From Nonomuraea ceibae (lineage in GTDB: Bacteria; Actinomycetota; Actinomycetes; Streptosporangiales; Streptosporangiaceae), in assembly GCF_019396325.1 (NCBI RefSeq), contig NZ_JAHKRO010000001.1, forward strand, positions 62,001-126,000: a DNA stretch of 64,000 bases. The letters run 5' to 3'. The first letter of the stretch is position 1, and the number at the start of each line of letters is the position of its first letter. This document shows, in pieces, positions 16,139 to 23,818 of this stretch. Made by a program: the position numbers and the translations under genes. Below the pieces are notes generated by a model that saw only the letters and a program-made list of their open reading frames with translations, made no database searches and was not told the origin of the DNA.

Positions 16139-16741
16139 TCAGTCGAGCTGCGGGCGTTGGCCGGAGGGGTCCCATTCGATGGTGACGAGTCCGCCGTATT
16201 GCTTGGCGATCCGGCGGCGTAAGCCCTGATCGAAGGCATTGGTCTGGAGGACGATCCGGTTGAGCTCCGGCCTGATTCCCATGCCCCACACTTCCGGTTC
16301 GTCGATCGGACCGCGTTCCGCCTCCATCAGCGCGGTGAGTTCCGCCTGGCTGTTCTCCGCCGGCCGGACCTGGGGCACGATCACGTACGGAACGGGTTTC
16401 CCGTCCGACCGGCTCACCCCGGAGATCGGGGGCGAGGCAAGCGCGCGTCCTCGCGCGGTGACGTAGGGCGCGACCAGCCGGTACGGCTCGTACAGGATGT
16501 ACGGCGGAGCCAGATCGTGCGGGTGGAGCTCGGCCCGTCGCAGGGCGGCTTGCTGGGCGTCCTGGAAGGGCTCGATGCCCTCGTGTGACCGGAGCAGCAC
16601 GGGTGAAACCGGGTGGTAGTAGACCTCGGCGGCGTCGCTCGTCGCGGGCTGCACGATCACCCGCCACCCGCCGGGCAGGAATTCAGGCGCCGCCGTGACG
16701 GCGTACACAGCGAACAGCGCCAAGATCGCCTTCAGTCGCAT
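16139..16741 (-). CDS. exported protein of unknown function
   Basis: 200 residues. ATG 16741 gives a signal peptide (MRLKAILALFAVYAVTAAPEF). The rest is soluble, rich in Pro and charged residues, and ends with VTIEWDPSGQRPQLD. No known family recognised. The sequence QNDA-like repeats and Cys are absent, so it is unlikely to be disulphide-rich. It stands 36 nt downstream of the TagO/WecA-type gene's start on the same strand and might be expressed before it. Confidence 0.65.
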   Translation of the reverse strand: MRLKAILALFAVYAVTAAPEFLPGGWRVIVQPATSDAAEVYYHPVSPVLLRSHEGIEPFQDAQQAALRRAELHPHDLAPPYILYEPYRLVAPYVTARGRALASPPISGVSRSDGKPVPYVIVPQVRPAENSQAELTALMEAERGPIDEPEVWGMGIRPELNRIVLQTNAFDQGLRRRIAKQYGGLVTIEWDPSGQRPQLD

Positions 16742-16828
16742 GCGCGCCGAGTGTAGGCCCGCCCTCACTCGGAAAAGGCTCCCCGGTGCGCTGACATAGT
16801 GGATCCTCAGGCTCTTACGCTGCGCCTC

Positions 16829-17431
16829 ATGGACAACGGCGGAACACATCCCCAACTGGCGAACATCACTGCGGCGCTGGACACGGTGCTCACCACCATG
16901 CGAGCTGCTGGCGCCGACATCACCTACCGCCTGGGGGGCACGAGCGCGGCCCTTCTTCAGGGGGTTCACCTTCCTGTCGGTGACATCGACCTTCTGGTGG
17001 CGCGGCGGGAGGACGTCGACACGTTCGGCGCCGCGCTCGCCTCGTTTCCCTGCCTTTACGCTGCCTCGTGGATTGCGGAGTCCTCGCAATACTTCGCCAG
17101 GTACGAGGTGCGCGGGGTCAAGGTGGAGATGAGCACCGTTGAGAAACCGTTCGACTCCGACGGGATGGAATGCATCGGGCGCGGCCCGTGGCAGCACTAC
17201 GTATGGGTCGCATGCGGCTCGCACCGGGTGCCCGCGGTCCGGCTGGAGCTACGGCTGGCGACGGAGCTCGTACGGGACAGAGCCGACCGGTACGAGCCCC
17301 TTCTCCGCCACCTGAGCGCGCACGGGTGTGAGGTGGACCTGCTGGATCGGGCCATGAGGGACCAGGGGCTGTCAGCGGAACGCCGGCGCTTCGCCTGGGA
17401 TCGCCTCCACCGCTCTGCTCCCTCCGCCTGA
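16829..17431 (+). CDS. nucleotidyltransferase-fold protein
   Basis: 200 residues. YRLGGTSAALLQGVHLPVGD followed by IDLLV is the G-G-T/S helix and acidic D-x-D strand of the minimal nucleotidyltransferase fold (MNT/AbiEii-like). A third acidic position (VKVEMSTVE) follows about 50 residues later. Enzymes of this fold transfer NMP groups to proteins, RNA or small molecules. Start at ATG 16829 lacks a clear ribosome-binding site, and GTG 16799 is an alternative. The SMI1/KNR4 gene follows after 9 nt. Confidence 0.65.
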   Translation: MDNGGTHPQLANITAALDTVLTTMRAAGADITYRLGGTSAALLQGVHLPVGDIDLLVARREDVDTFGAALASFPCLYAASWIAESSQYFARYEVRGVKVEMSTVEKPFDSDGMECIGRGPWQHYVWVACGSHRVPAVRLELRLATELVRDRADRYEPLLRHLSAHGCEVDLLDRAMRDQGLSAERRRFAWDRLHRSAPSA

Positions 17432-17440
17432 CAGCCGAGA

Positions 17441-18016
17441 ATGTCGGGGCCGGATGGCAACATCATCGCCGTGACGAACCTGGACGACCTTCTTCAGCGG
17501 GTGCGGGCGAAGGCGTACGCGACCGCAGAGCAGCAGCTGCCTTCCCCTGCCACGGCCGTGGAGGTGGCGCAGGCGGAGAGCACCCTGGGGTTCAGCCTTC
17601 CCCCTCTGCTCGTCCGGCTCTACCGCGAGGTGGCCAACGGCGGCTTCGGCCCCGACTACCAGCTCCTTCCGCTCGTGGGCGAAGGCCGTACCGCGGTCAG
17701 TGTCTACCGCGAGGAACGCGAGGAGCTTGCGGACGGGGCTCCGCACTGGCCTGCGGACGTCCTGCCGGTCCTCGACTGGGGATGCGGCATGTTCGCCGCC
17801 GTGGACTGCCGCAGCGCCGAGGGCGCCGTGCTGCTCTTCGAGCCGAACGGCGTCGACGACGAGTGGTCCCAGGCGTGGTACGTCGACGCAGAAGGGCTGG
17901 CCGGCTGGCTGGAGACGTGGCTTTCGGGGACGGGCTGGTACGAGGAGGACGCCGGCGAAGACGGCGGGATGCGGCCGTGGGAGGCGGCCCGGCAACGACT
18001 TTCAGCGAGTAGCTGA
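17441..18016 (+). CDS. SMI1/KNR4-family protein
   Basis: 191 residues. The core LPSPATAVEVAQAESTLGFSLP then LVRLYREVANGGFGPDYQLLPL is the SMI1/KNR4 (SUKH) fold opening, where the helix-then-aromatic pattern is diagnostic. In bacteria SUKH proteins are often immunity proteins for polymorphic toxins, but many are stand-alone. No toxin gene is adjacent, and the nearest partner is the nucleotidyltransferase-fold gene 9 nt upstream. GTG 17471 is an alternative start. Confidence 0.75.
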   Translation: MSGPDGNIIAVTNLDDLLQRVRAKAYATAEQQLPSPATAVEVAQAESTLGFSLPPLLVRLYREVANGGFGPDYQLLPLVGEGRTAVSVYREEREELADGAPHWPADVLPVLDWGCGMFAAVDCRSAEGAVLLFEPNGVDDEWSQAWYVDAEGLAGWLETWLSGTGWYEEDAGEDGGMRPWEAARQRLSASS

Positions 18017-18130
18017 CCTGACCGGCTGTGCCTCGTCCTCATCGAACCGGCCGAAAGGACGATCCCGGACGCGCCGGATCCTGCTTTGGACCGGTGCCGT
18101 CCCCCGGGAGGCCGTACAGGATGAGGCCCC

Positions 18131-19144
18131 ATGCCACGCGAAGACCTCCCCGAGGCCCCGTCCAGCCACCGCCTCCCGTCCCTGGGGCGGCCCCGGATCA
18201 TCGCGCTCGACGTGCTGCGCGGGTTCGCGCTGTGCGAGATCCTGCTCGCCAACATCCAGCTCATAGCCACCGGCGCCTCCGCCGTCGTGGTGCAGCCCAT
18301 GGGCGACTGGGACCCCTGGCTGGGGTTGCCGATCTTCTCGCTGCTGTTCGGCATCGGGTTCGCACTGCTGCTGAGCTCCGCCGCGAACCGCGCCCCCCGC
18401 CCCCGCCTGGTCCTGCTGCGCCAGCTGCTGGCGTTGCTCGCGATCGGTCTCGTACACATGCTGCTCTGGCCGGGCGAGATCCTCACCATCTACGCCATCG
18501 TCGGCATGCTGGTGCTGCTGCCCTCGACCTGGCTGCCGCGGTGGGCCATGGCCAGCCTCGCCGCGGCACTCATCCCGGCGGCGATAATTTTCGGCATGGG
18601 CGGGCCCCTGCTGATCGCCGGGCTCTTCGTCCTCGGCTCGGCCCTGGTCCGCTATGGCGTGATCGAGCGGATCGAGCAGTCCACCCGAGGGCCGCTCCTG
18701 CTGGGCCTGCTCTTCGCGGCGGCACTGGCCACCACCCTGTGGGCGAAGGCCGGCCTGCGGGCCGTGGGCGCCACGACGCACCTGCCCGCCGTGACGAGCC
18801 TCGCCGACCTGCTGCTCGTCGGCGTGTACGTGTGCGGCCTGCTGCTCCTGCTCCGAACGCCGCTGCGACCGGTGCTGCAGTTCGTCTTCGCGCCACTGGG
18901 CCGGATGGCGCTGACCAACTACCTGACCGCCACACTCCTCGTACTGGTTGCCAGTCGTGTCCTCGGCCTGCCGATCGGCCAGTCCTTGGAGACGGCGTAC
19001 TGGACCGCGGGGGCCATCCTCCTGACCCAGTGGCTGTTCAGCGCACTATGGCTACGCCACTACCGCCAGGGGCCCCTGGAGTGGCTCTGGCGCTGGACCA
19101 CCTGGCTGCACCGCCCACGCCTCAGCCGAACTAGGACGTCATGA
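18131..19144 (+). CDS. DUF418 membrane protein
   Basis: 337 residues with about 8 membrane segments. It opens with ALDVLRGFALCEILLANI, the usual start of the DUF418/YeiB group, and ends with GRMALTNYLTATL, then GPLEWLWR, which is the DUF418 C-terminal signature. Function not established. Its stop overlaps the convergent gene at 19139 by 6 nt. Confidence 0.85.
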   Translation: MPREDLPEAPSSHRLPSLGRPRIIALDVLRGFALCEILLANIQLIATGASAVVVQPMGDWDPWLGLPIFSLLFGIGFALLLSSAANRAPRPRLVLLRQLLALLAIGLVHMLLWPGEILTIYAIVGMLVLLPSTWLPRWAMASLAAALIPAAIIFGMGGPLLIAGLFVLGSALVRYGVIERIEQSTRGPLLLGLLFAAALATTLWAKAGLRAVGATTHLPAVTSLADLLLVGVYVCGLLLLLRTPLRPVLQFVFAPLGRMALTNYLTATLLVLVASRVLGLPIGQSLETAYWTAGAILLTQWLFSALWLRHYRQGPLEWLWRWTTWLHRPRLSRTRTS

Positions 19145-19726
19145 CACGGAGCCGTGGCCGGCGCCGACAGAGGGAATGCCTACCTTGGCCGCGAACTCAG
19201 CGGTGAAGACGACCATGACATCGTCGGTGCCCAGGCGGTAGGCCTCGGCTGGCGGCCATTCCGCCGGGCTCGCGACGGCTATCCACACGGCCTCCTCCCG
19301 CGAGCACAACCTGATCGCGTTCGGCGTCGGGAGGCCGCTCTCGGAGTCTGAGGACCAGGCGATATCGACGCTGGTGACTTTTCTGCCGACGAGGCCCGAC
19401 CAGCGTGGGTGATCCGTCACGTCCACCGCCGCCGCCCCGCCGGGCTGCCCGATCATCCGCAGGTGAGCGGTCATCGGCTCAGGGAAGACTTCAAGCCCGA
19501 AGTGGTCGAAGCTGCTGCCCCACACAGCCGAGAAGCAAGCACCACAGTCGGTGAACAGTTCCACCCCCATGGTCGGCTGGTGCCACGTCCCGAAGTCCCA
19601 CTCCTCGACGTCGCAACCGTCGTCGCCGCCCGTCAACGGGTAGTAGACGACCCTCTGAATACGCCGACCTCGCAACATGGCAGCCGTACGTTCGTACTCC
19701 GCCTGGGTCAGCAACCATGACGACAT
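19139..19726 (-). CDS. unknown cytoplasmic protein
   Basis: 195 residues, soluble, Trp-rich, no recognised family. Strand-rich pattern with WHQPTMGVELFTDCGACFSAV, AVDVTDHPRWSGLVGRKVTS and a C-terminal VMVVFTAEFAAKVG. The ATG at 19726 is preferred (longer starts at 19756 and 19768 are possible) because the sequence upstream runs into the tRNA terminator. Convergent with DUF418. Confidence 0.65.
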   Translation of the reverse strand: MSSWLLTQAEYERTAAMLRGRRIQRVVYYPLTGGDDGCDVEEWDFGTWHQPTMGVELFTDCGACFSAVWGSSFDHFGLEVFPEPMTAHLRMIGQPGGAAAVDVTDHPRWSGLVGRKVTSVDIAWSSDSESGLPTPNAIRLCSREEAVWIAVASPAEWPPAEAYRLGTDDVMVVFTAEFAAKVGIPSVGAGHGSVS

Positions 19727-19817
19727 CGGTACAGCATCGCCCGATACGGGGATCATGGGCCAACGCATATCCGCTGCGCACGACTCGGCCGGCCAGTCAC
19801 AGCACACGTCGAAAATC

Positions 19818-19854
19818 AAAAGGCCCTCTCCCCATCCAAGGGGCGAGGGCCTTT
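19818..19854 (-). terminator. Rho-independent terminator of tRNA-Ser(GCU)
   Basis: A stem of AAAGGCCCTC and GAGGGCCTTT, continued by CCCC/GGGG around a six-base loop, then TTTTGATTTT on the minus strand. It begins 7 nt after the tRNA end and reads toward lower coordinates. Confidence 0.75.
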
Positions 19855-19860
19855 CACCTG

Positions 19861-19949
19861 CGGAGGATCGGGGATTTGAACCCCGGATGGTGTTGCCACC
19901 AAACCGCATTAGCAGTGCGGCGCCATAGACCTGACTAGGCGAATCCTCC
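19861..19949 (-). tRNA. tRNA-Ser(GCU)
   Basis: An 89-nt class II tRNA on the minus strand: acceptor GGAGGAT/ATCCTCC, anticodon loop CTGCTAA (GCU) in a CCGCA/TGCGG stem, a long variable arm and a T-loop GTTCAAATC. CCA is not encoded. Second serine tRNA of the window. Confidence 0.95.
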
Positions 19950-20063
19950 TGGTAGCCACGTGGCTCAGGACAGCGTACCGGCCTTCTGGCAGTGCGGCAA
20001 AGCGGTTCCCGTCACGCGTCCCCGCGCGGCCGCCTCGTCGCTGTCCAATCAGTGTCCAGCGAG

Positions 20064-20156
20064 TTGTCCACACCCTGTGGGTAACGGGCTGTGGACAAAG
20101 CCCGCTCCTGGTCAGGAGCGGGCTCAGGGCTGTGGATAACCCCCCGCTGTGGACAA
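20064..20156. promoter_or_regulatory. cluster of DnaA boxes
   Basis: Within 93 bp lie TTGTCCACA (20064-20072, plus), TGTGGGTAA (20076-20084, one mismatch), TGTGGACAA (20090-20098), TGTGGATAA (20131-20139) and TGTGGACAA (20148-20156), the last three being minus-strand boxes. Four match the actinobacterial or E. coli DnaA box exactly. The cluster sits between tRNA-Ser and the stop of yceI, with no dnaA or dnaN, so it is not the replication origin. A DnaA-titration or regulatory site is plausible. Confidence 0.7.
20099..20124 (-). terminator. 12-bp hairpin inside the DnaA-box cluster, yceI terminator
   Basis: AGCCCGCTCCTG and CAGGAGCGGGCT are perfect complements with a 2-nt loop. On the minus strand it lies 42 nt after the YceI stop and is followed by TTTGTCC, so it can end yceI transcription. 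Confidence 0.65.
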
Positions 20157-20165
20157 CCGCGAAGC

Positions 20166-20735
20166 CTAGGCGGCAGCCGCCGGGTTCGCCTCGCCCTCGA
20201 TCTCGACCTTGATCTTCTTGCCGACCAGAACGCCGCCCGTCTCCAGGGCCTGGTTCCAGGTGAGGCCGAAGTCCTCGCGGTCGAACTCGGTGTTGATGGA
20301 GAAGCCCCAGACGGCCTGGCCCCACGGGTTGGTGCCGGCGCCGCCGTACTCGACCGTGAGCTCGACCTCCTTGGTGACCTCGCGGATCGTGAGGTCACCG
20401 ACGACGGTGAACTCGTCGCCCGAGTGGTCGGTGACGCGGGTGCTCTTGAAGGTGATCTCCGGGAACTTGTCCACGGCGAGGAAGTCGTCGCTGCGCAGGT
20501 GGCCGTCGCGGTCGGCCACGCCGGTGGAGATGCTCTCGGTCTTGATCGTGAGCTCGGCGGACGAGTCCAGCGGGTTCTCGGCGATCGTGACGGAACCGGA
20601 GAAGTTGGAGAAGCTGCCGCGTACCTTGCTGACCATCATGTGCTTGACCACGAAGCCGATGGTGGTGTGGGCGACGTCGAGCGTGTAGGTGCCGGCGGCG
20701 GGGACGGTCAGGCCGTTCCAGGTGCGCGTGCTCAT
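20166..20735 (-). CDS. YceI-family lipid-binding protein
   Basis: 189 residues, a lipocalin-like beta-barrel. Signatures are TYTLDVAHTTIGFVVKHMM, ADRDGHLRSDDFLAVDKFPEI and the final strand. No signal peptide, so this is the cytoplasmic form common in actinobacteria. Members bind polyisoprenoids or other amphiphiles. The GGAGGG ribosome-binding site is strong. Divergent from a MarR-family gene 95 nt away, a conserved arrangement in this group of bacteria and a likely regulatory link. Confidence 0.87.
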   Translation of the reverse strand: MSTRTWNGLTVPAAGTYTLDVAHTTIGFVVKHMMVSKVRGSFSNFSGSVTIAENPLDSSAELTIKTESISTGVADRDGHLRSDDFLAVDKFPEITFKSTRVTDHSGDEFTVVGDLTIREVTKEVELTVEYGGAGTNPWGQAVWGFSINTEFDREDFGLTWNQALETGGVLVGKKIKVEIEGEANPAAAA

Positions 20736-20763
20736 GGGGTTCCCTCCGATGGAGCTTGTTGTG

Positions 20764-20823
20764 CGGACGTTTGCGCCAACAAATTTCTACACGAGGAATA
20801 TTCCGCGCGTCAACCAACGTCCG
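20764..20823. promoter_or_regulatory. inverted half-sites between yceI and marR
   Basis: CGGACGTT (20764-20771) and AACGTCCG (20816-20823) are inverted copies 44 bp apart that flank the divergent promoter region. They may be MarR half-sites, but no symmetric operator with short spacing was found. Confidence 0.3.
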
Positions 20824-20830
20824 TTAGGGT

Positions 20831-21313
20831 ATGAGCGTGACGAACATTGACGACCCCAGGCTGACGGCCATGGGCCTGCTGGCGGAGGTGCATGCCGGGC
20901 TGACGGCCAGGATGCAGCCGGTGTTCAGCGCGGCCGGGCTGTCGGACGTCGACTTCGAGACCCTGGTCAGGCTGGGGCGTTCGCCGCGTCAGCAGCTCCG
21001 GATGACCGATCTGGCCGCGCAGACCGGTCTGTCCACGAGTGGCGTGACCCGCGTGATCGACCGTTTGGAACGTGACGGCCTGGTCTCCCGCGAGGCGTGC
21101 GCCACCGATCGGCGGGCCTCCTACGCCACGCTCACCGGGTCCGGCCGCGACAAGCTGGAAGAGGTGCTGCCCCGCCACCTGGAGGACATCGACGAGTGCC
21201 TGACCGGGCTGCTGAGCTCCGCCGAGCTGGAGACGTTCCTGGCCACGCTGCGCAAGATCCGGCAGGTCGTGCGGCCCTGCGCTACGGCCGGGGCAGACCC
21301 AGTTCACTCCTGA
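20831..21313 (+). CDS. MarR-family transcriptional regulator
   Basis: 160 residues. Winged-helix core QLRMTDLAAQTGLSTSGVTRVIDRLERDGLVSREACATDRRASYATLT, the standard MarR recognition helix and wing with the DRR motif. Probably a repressor of the divergent yceI. GTG at 20837 is a good alternative start because GTTAGGG lies 8 nt upstream of it, whereas the ATG at 20831 has almost no leader. The 3' end overlaps the convergent sigma gene by 32 nt. Confidence 0.87.
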   Translation: MSVTNIDDPRLTAMGLLAEVHAGLTARMQPVFSAAGLSDVDFETLVRLGRSPRQQLRMTDLAAQTGLSTSGVTRVIDRLERDGLVSREACATDRRASYATLTGSGRDKLEEVLPRHLEDIDECLTGLLSSAELETFLATLRKIRQVVRPCATAGADPVHS

Positions 21314-21770
21314 GCTTGGCCATGGCCCGCGACACCGTGCTCTTCACCGTGCCGACGCTGATCCCCAGCGCGCTGGCGATCTCCGGCTCGGTCATGTCCT
21401 CGTAGTAGCGCAGCACGATGGCCGCCCGCATCCGCTCGGGCAGCTTCTGCAGGGCCAGTTCGAGCCGCTCGTGCACGTCGCCGCAGGCTTCTGCCGGCGT
21501 AACCACCTCGGGCAACTCGTCGGACGGGTACTCTTCCAGCTTGCGCCGTCGCCACTGGGAGATGTTGATGTTGACCATCGCCCGACGCACGTACCCGTCG
21601 AGCGCCCCCCGGTCCTGGATGCGGTCCCATGCGAGGTATGTCTTGGTCAGTGCGCTCTGCAGGAGATCCTCCGCATCCAGAGGGTGTCCGGTCAGCTGCT
21701 TGGCGGCACGCAGCAGCGCAGGGCCGCGCGTCATCACGTACTCGCGGAACTCCTCGTCGAATCTCTGCAT
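21282..21770 (-). CDS. SigE-family sigma-70 factor
   Basis: 162 residues. Region 2 is EEFREYVMTRGPALLRAAKQLTG with DAEDLLQSALTKTYLAWDRI, and region 4 is LPERMRAAIVLRYYEDMTEPEIASALGISVGTVKSTV. This is the short SigE-type ECF-like sigma factor abundant in actinobacteria. No anti-sigma gene is adjacent. ATG 21770 was chosen over the ATG at 21800. The signal controlling it is not visible. Confidence 0.85.
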   Translation of the reverse strand: MQRFDEEFREYVMTRGPALLRAAKQLTGHPLDAEDLLQSALTKTYLAWDRIQDRGALDGYVRRAMVNINISQWRRRKLEEYPSDELPEVVTPAEACGDVHERLELALQKLPERMRAAIVLRYYEDMTEPEIASALGISVGTVKSTVSRAMAKLRSELGLPRP

Positions 21771-21988
21771 CCCGGCCAGAATCCCAGCCCGGGGCCGCAT
21801 TCAGGCAGAACCGCAATTCAGGATTCGGCCCGCCGTGGATAAAGGTCAGTCAAGGTCGGTGGCAGTTTGTATGACGCCGGATGTCATCTCCTTCCCCGGG
21901 GGATGCGTATTTTGCTCCCGTGTGCGGTGGAAGGCCCTGGCCCAGCCGCATGCGTGTGACTCTGGTACCCGGGACGAGGGAGGGGCGG

Positions 21989-22936
21989 ATGGGCTTTCCT
22001 GATGTTGAGCGTCGCCGGGTGCTGGCAGCGGCGGCGCTGGGGCGCGAGGCGACGACGCCGGGCCCGGGGCCGGAAGGGGGCGAGCCCCTGCGCGCGGTCA
22101 CCGGCGAGATCCTCGACGTGAGCCCGCACATGATCGCCGTCGAGACTCCAGACGGGAGGCAGGAGCGCCTGGTCATCGCGCCGTGGGCGACCGCGTGGCA
22201 CGGCGGCGACGTCGCCCCGGCCGACCTTCCGGTACGGGCCACCGTGCTGATGAGGGCGTTGCGCGAGGGCAAGGTTGTCGAGCGGATCTGGGCCGACACC
22301 GTACGCCTGACCGGCACCATCGTGTCGATCGAAGGCCGCAAGGACGTCACCGTGGAGCTCGACTGCGGCCCGCACCGGGGCCGCCGCACGATCGTGATCC
22401 CCTACCGCGCCACGGGCCGGCTGCGGGTGCGCCATCCCCAGTTCGAGCCCGGTTACCTGTTCGACGCGATCGGGGTCAGGAAGGACGGCGCCGCGCTGGC
22501 GCTGCTGCCCGCCACGTCGCAGCCCGCCTACCCGGCGCGGGCCGTGCCGCCGCCACCGCCGTCCTACGCCGGCGCCCAGGCGCGCATCGCGGGCACCATC
22601 ACCTGGTCCGATGTGTTCGACGGCGAGGAGCGCGGCGCCGCGTACCCGATGGTGGAGCGCTCGGACGCGGGCTGCCCCGACGCGGGCGTGTCGTGCGCGG
22701 CGCTGCCGTACCTGGCGATCGGCTCGCTGCTGCAGATCCAGAACGTGTGCGCGAATCGGTCGGCGGTCGTGCCGATCGTCGCGTGCGGGTGCGTGGCCGG
22801 GCGGTTCTGCGACCGGTGTGTCGAGTGTGGCACCTCGCCACGCGGTCGGATCACCGAGCTCTCCCCGGCCAGCTACGTGGAGCTGGGCGGGGACCTGGTG
22901 AACGGGTGTTTCAACGCGCAGATCGGATTGGGGTGA
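21989..22936 (+). CDS. Cys-rich protein with possible double-psi barrel-like end
   Basis: 315 residues, no recognised family and no signal peptide. The first 190 residues form two beta-rich blocks (AVTGEILDVSPHMIAVETPD, then VRLTGTIVSIEGRKDVTVEL). The last 100 contain eight cysteines (CPDAGVSC, VCANRS, ACGCVAGRFCDRCVEC) and end in RITELSPASYVELGGDLVNGC, which resembles the final strand of RlpA/expansin-type double-psi barrels. GGGAGGGG lies upstream of ATG 21989. It is coupled to a MauE-like gene by a 4-nt overlap, which suggests that redox or disulphide chemistry is involved. Confidence 0.65.
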   Translation: MGFPDVERRRVLAAAALGREATTPGPGPEGGEPLRAVTGEILDVSPHMIAVETPDGRQERLVIAPWATAWHGGDVAPADLPVRATVLMRALREGKVVERIWADTVRLTGTIVSIEGRKDVTVELDCGPHRGRRTIVIPYRATGRLRVRHPQFEPGYLFDAIGVRKDGAALALLPATSQPAYPARAVPPPPPSYAGAQARIAGTITWSDVFDGEERGAAYPMVERSDAGCPDAGVSCAALPYLAIGSLLQIQNVCANRSAVVPIVACGCVAGRFCDRCVECGTSPRGRITELSPASYVELGGDLVNGCFNAQIGLG

Positions 22937-23727
22937 CACACGTGCTGGCTTCACAGGTGCCTGTCCTGATCGTCCTGCTCGTCCTGGGGACGGTGGCCAA
23001 GTTCTCCGTCGTCCGGTCGGGCCGGGAGCCGGGGGAGCTGGCCCGGCTGGGCCCGGCGGTCCTGATGCCGGGCCGGCTCCAGCAACCGGCCCTGCTGCTG
23101 TGCGGCGTCGTCGAGCTGGTGCTCGCCGCCGGGCTGCTGGTCTCGGCGCACCCGCTGTTCCGGTGGGGGACGGTCACGTTCTTCGCGCTGTCCACGTACG
23201 TGCTGCTGGAGCTGCGCAGGCGCCGGCCGGATGCCGGGTGCGGCTGCTTCGGCGAGGTGAGCTCGGCGCCGGTCGGGCTGCGTTCGATCGGCCGGACCGT
23301 GGTGCTGACCGGGATGGCGCTCATGGCGGTGTGGGCCGGGACGCCGGGCTGGACGGCGTTCGCCGAGCCGGCCTGGGGGTTCACGCTGGCCGGGGCGGCG
23401 GTGCTGGCGGTGCTGTCGCCGGAGATCGACGAGCTGGTCGACCGGGCCCGGCACCGGGCCCCGTGCGAGCAGCGGCGCGGCCCGCAGGAGGGGGTGTCGC
23501 TGGCGCGGCTCAAGTCGAGCGGCACGTGGCGGGCCCACGCGGCGCAACTGGCGGCCACCGAGCCCTATGACAGCTGGCGGGAGCTGTGCTGGCGCTTCTT
23601 CGCCTTCCAGAACCACGAGCGGGACGACGTGGTCTTCGCCGTGCACCTGGCGGGGCGGCGGCCCGCGGTGCGGGTCGCGGTGGTGAGCGCGGAGTCTCTG
23701 CCGGAATATACGACCGTATCGGCCTGA
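22933..23727 (+). CDS. MauE/DoxX-type membrane protein with C-terminal extension
   Basis: 264 residues. Four membrane helices (ALLLCGVVELVLAAGLLV, TFFALSTYVLLEL and two later), with the GCGCFGE motif typical of MauE-like proteins that support disulphide formation or maturation of Cys-rich partners. A soluble tail of about 80 residues (from DRARHRAPC) follows. GTG 22933 overlaps the upstream stop (GTGA). Coupling to a Cys-rich protein fits a MauE-like role in disulphide handling, which is inference. Confidence 0.78.
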   Translation: MTHVLASQVPVLIVLLVLGTVAKFSVVRSGREPGELARLGPAVLMPGRLQQPALLLCGVVELVLAAGLLVSAHPLFRWGTVTFFALSTYVLLELRRRRPDAGCGCFGEVSSAPVGLRSIGRTVVLTGMALMAVWAGTPGWTAFAEPAWGFTLAGAAVLAVLSPEIDELVDRARHRAPCEQRRGPQEGVSLARLKSSGTWRAHAAQLAATEPYDSWRELCWRFFAFQNHERDDVVFAVHLAGRRPAVRVAVVSAESLPEYTTVSA

Positions 23728-23730
23728 CGG

Positions 23731-23807
23731 TAGACAGCCTTATAGAGCGCTCGATTGAACTCTATTGGGCTGTCTAGCTTCCCCACTAGACAGCCCAATA
23801 GAGGGCT
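23731..23807. repeat. perfect 18-bp inverted repeat plus a direct copy
   Basis: CTCTATTGGGCTGTCTAG (23760-23777) and its exact complement (23786-23803) flank an 8-nt loop. TAGACAGCCTTATAGAGCGCT (23731-23751) matches 23787-23807 with 3 mismatches in 21. The element lies between the convergent MauE-like and AAA ATPase genes, is AT-richer than its surroundings, and may be a bidirectional terminator or a remnant of a small mobile repeat. Confidence 0.6.
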
Positions 23808-23818
23808 AGGGGCGGTGC

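Noticed and set aside
20064..20156. DnaA-box cluster considered as oriC
   Set aside because: No dnaA, dnaN or recF nearby and too few boxes for an actinobacterial origin.
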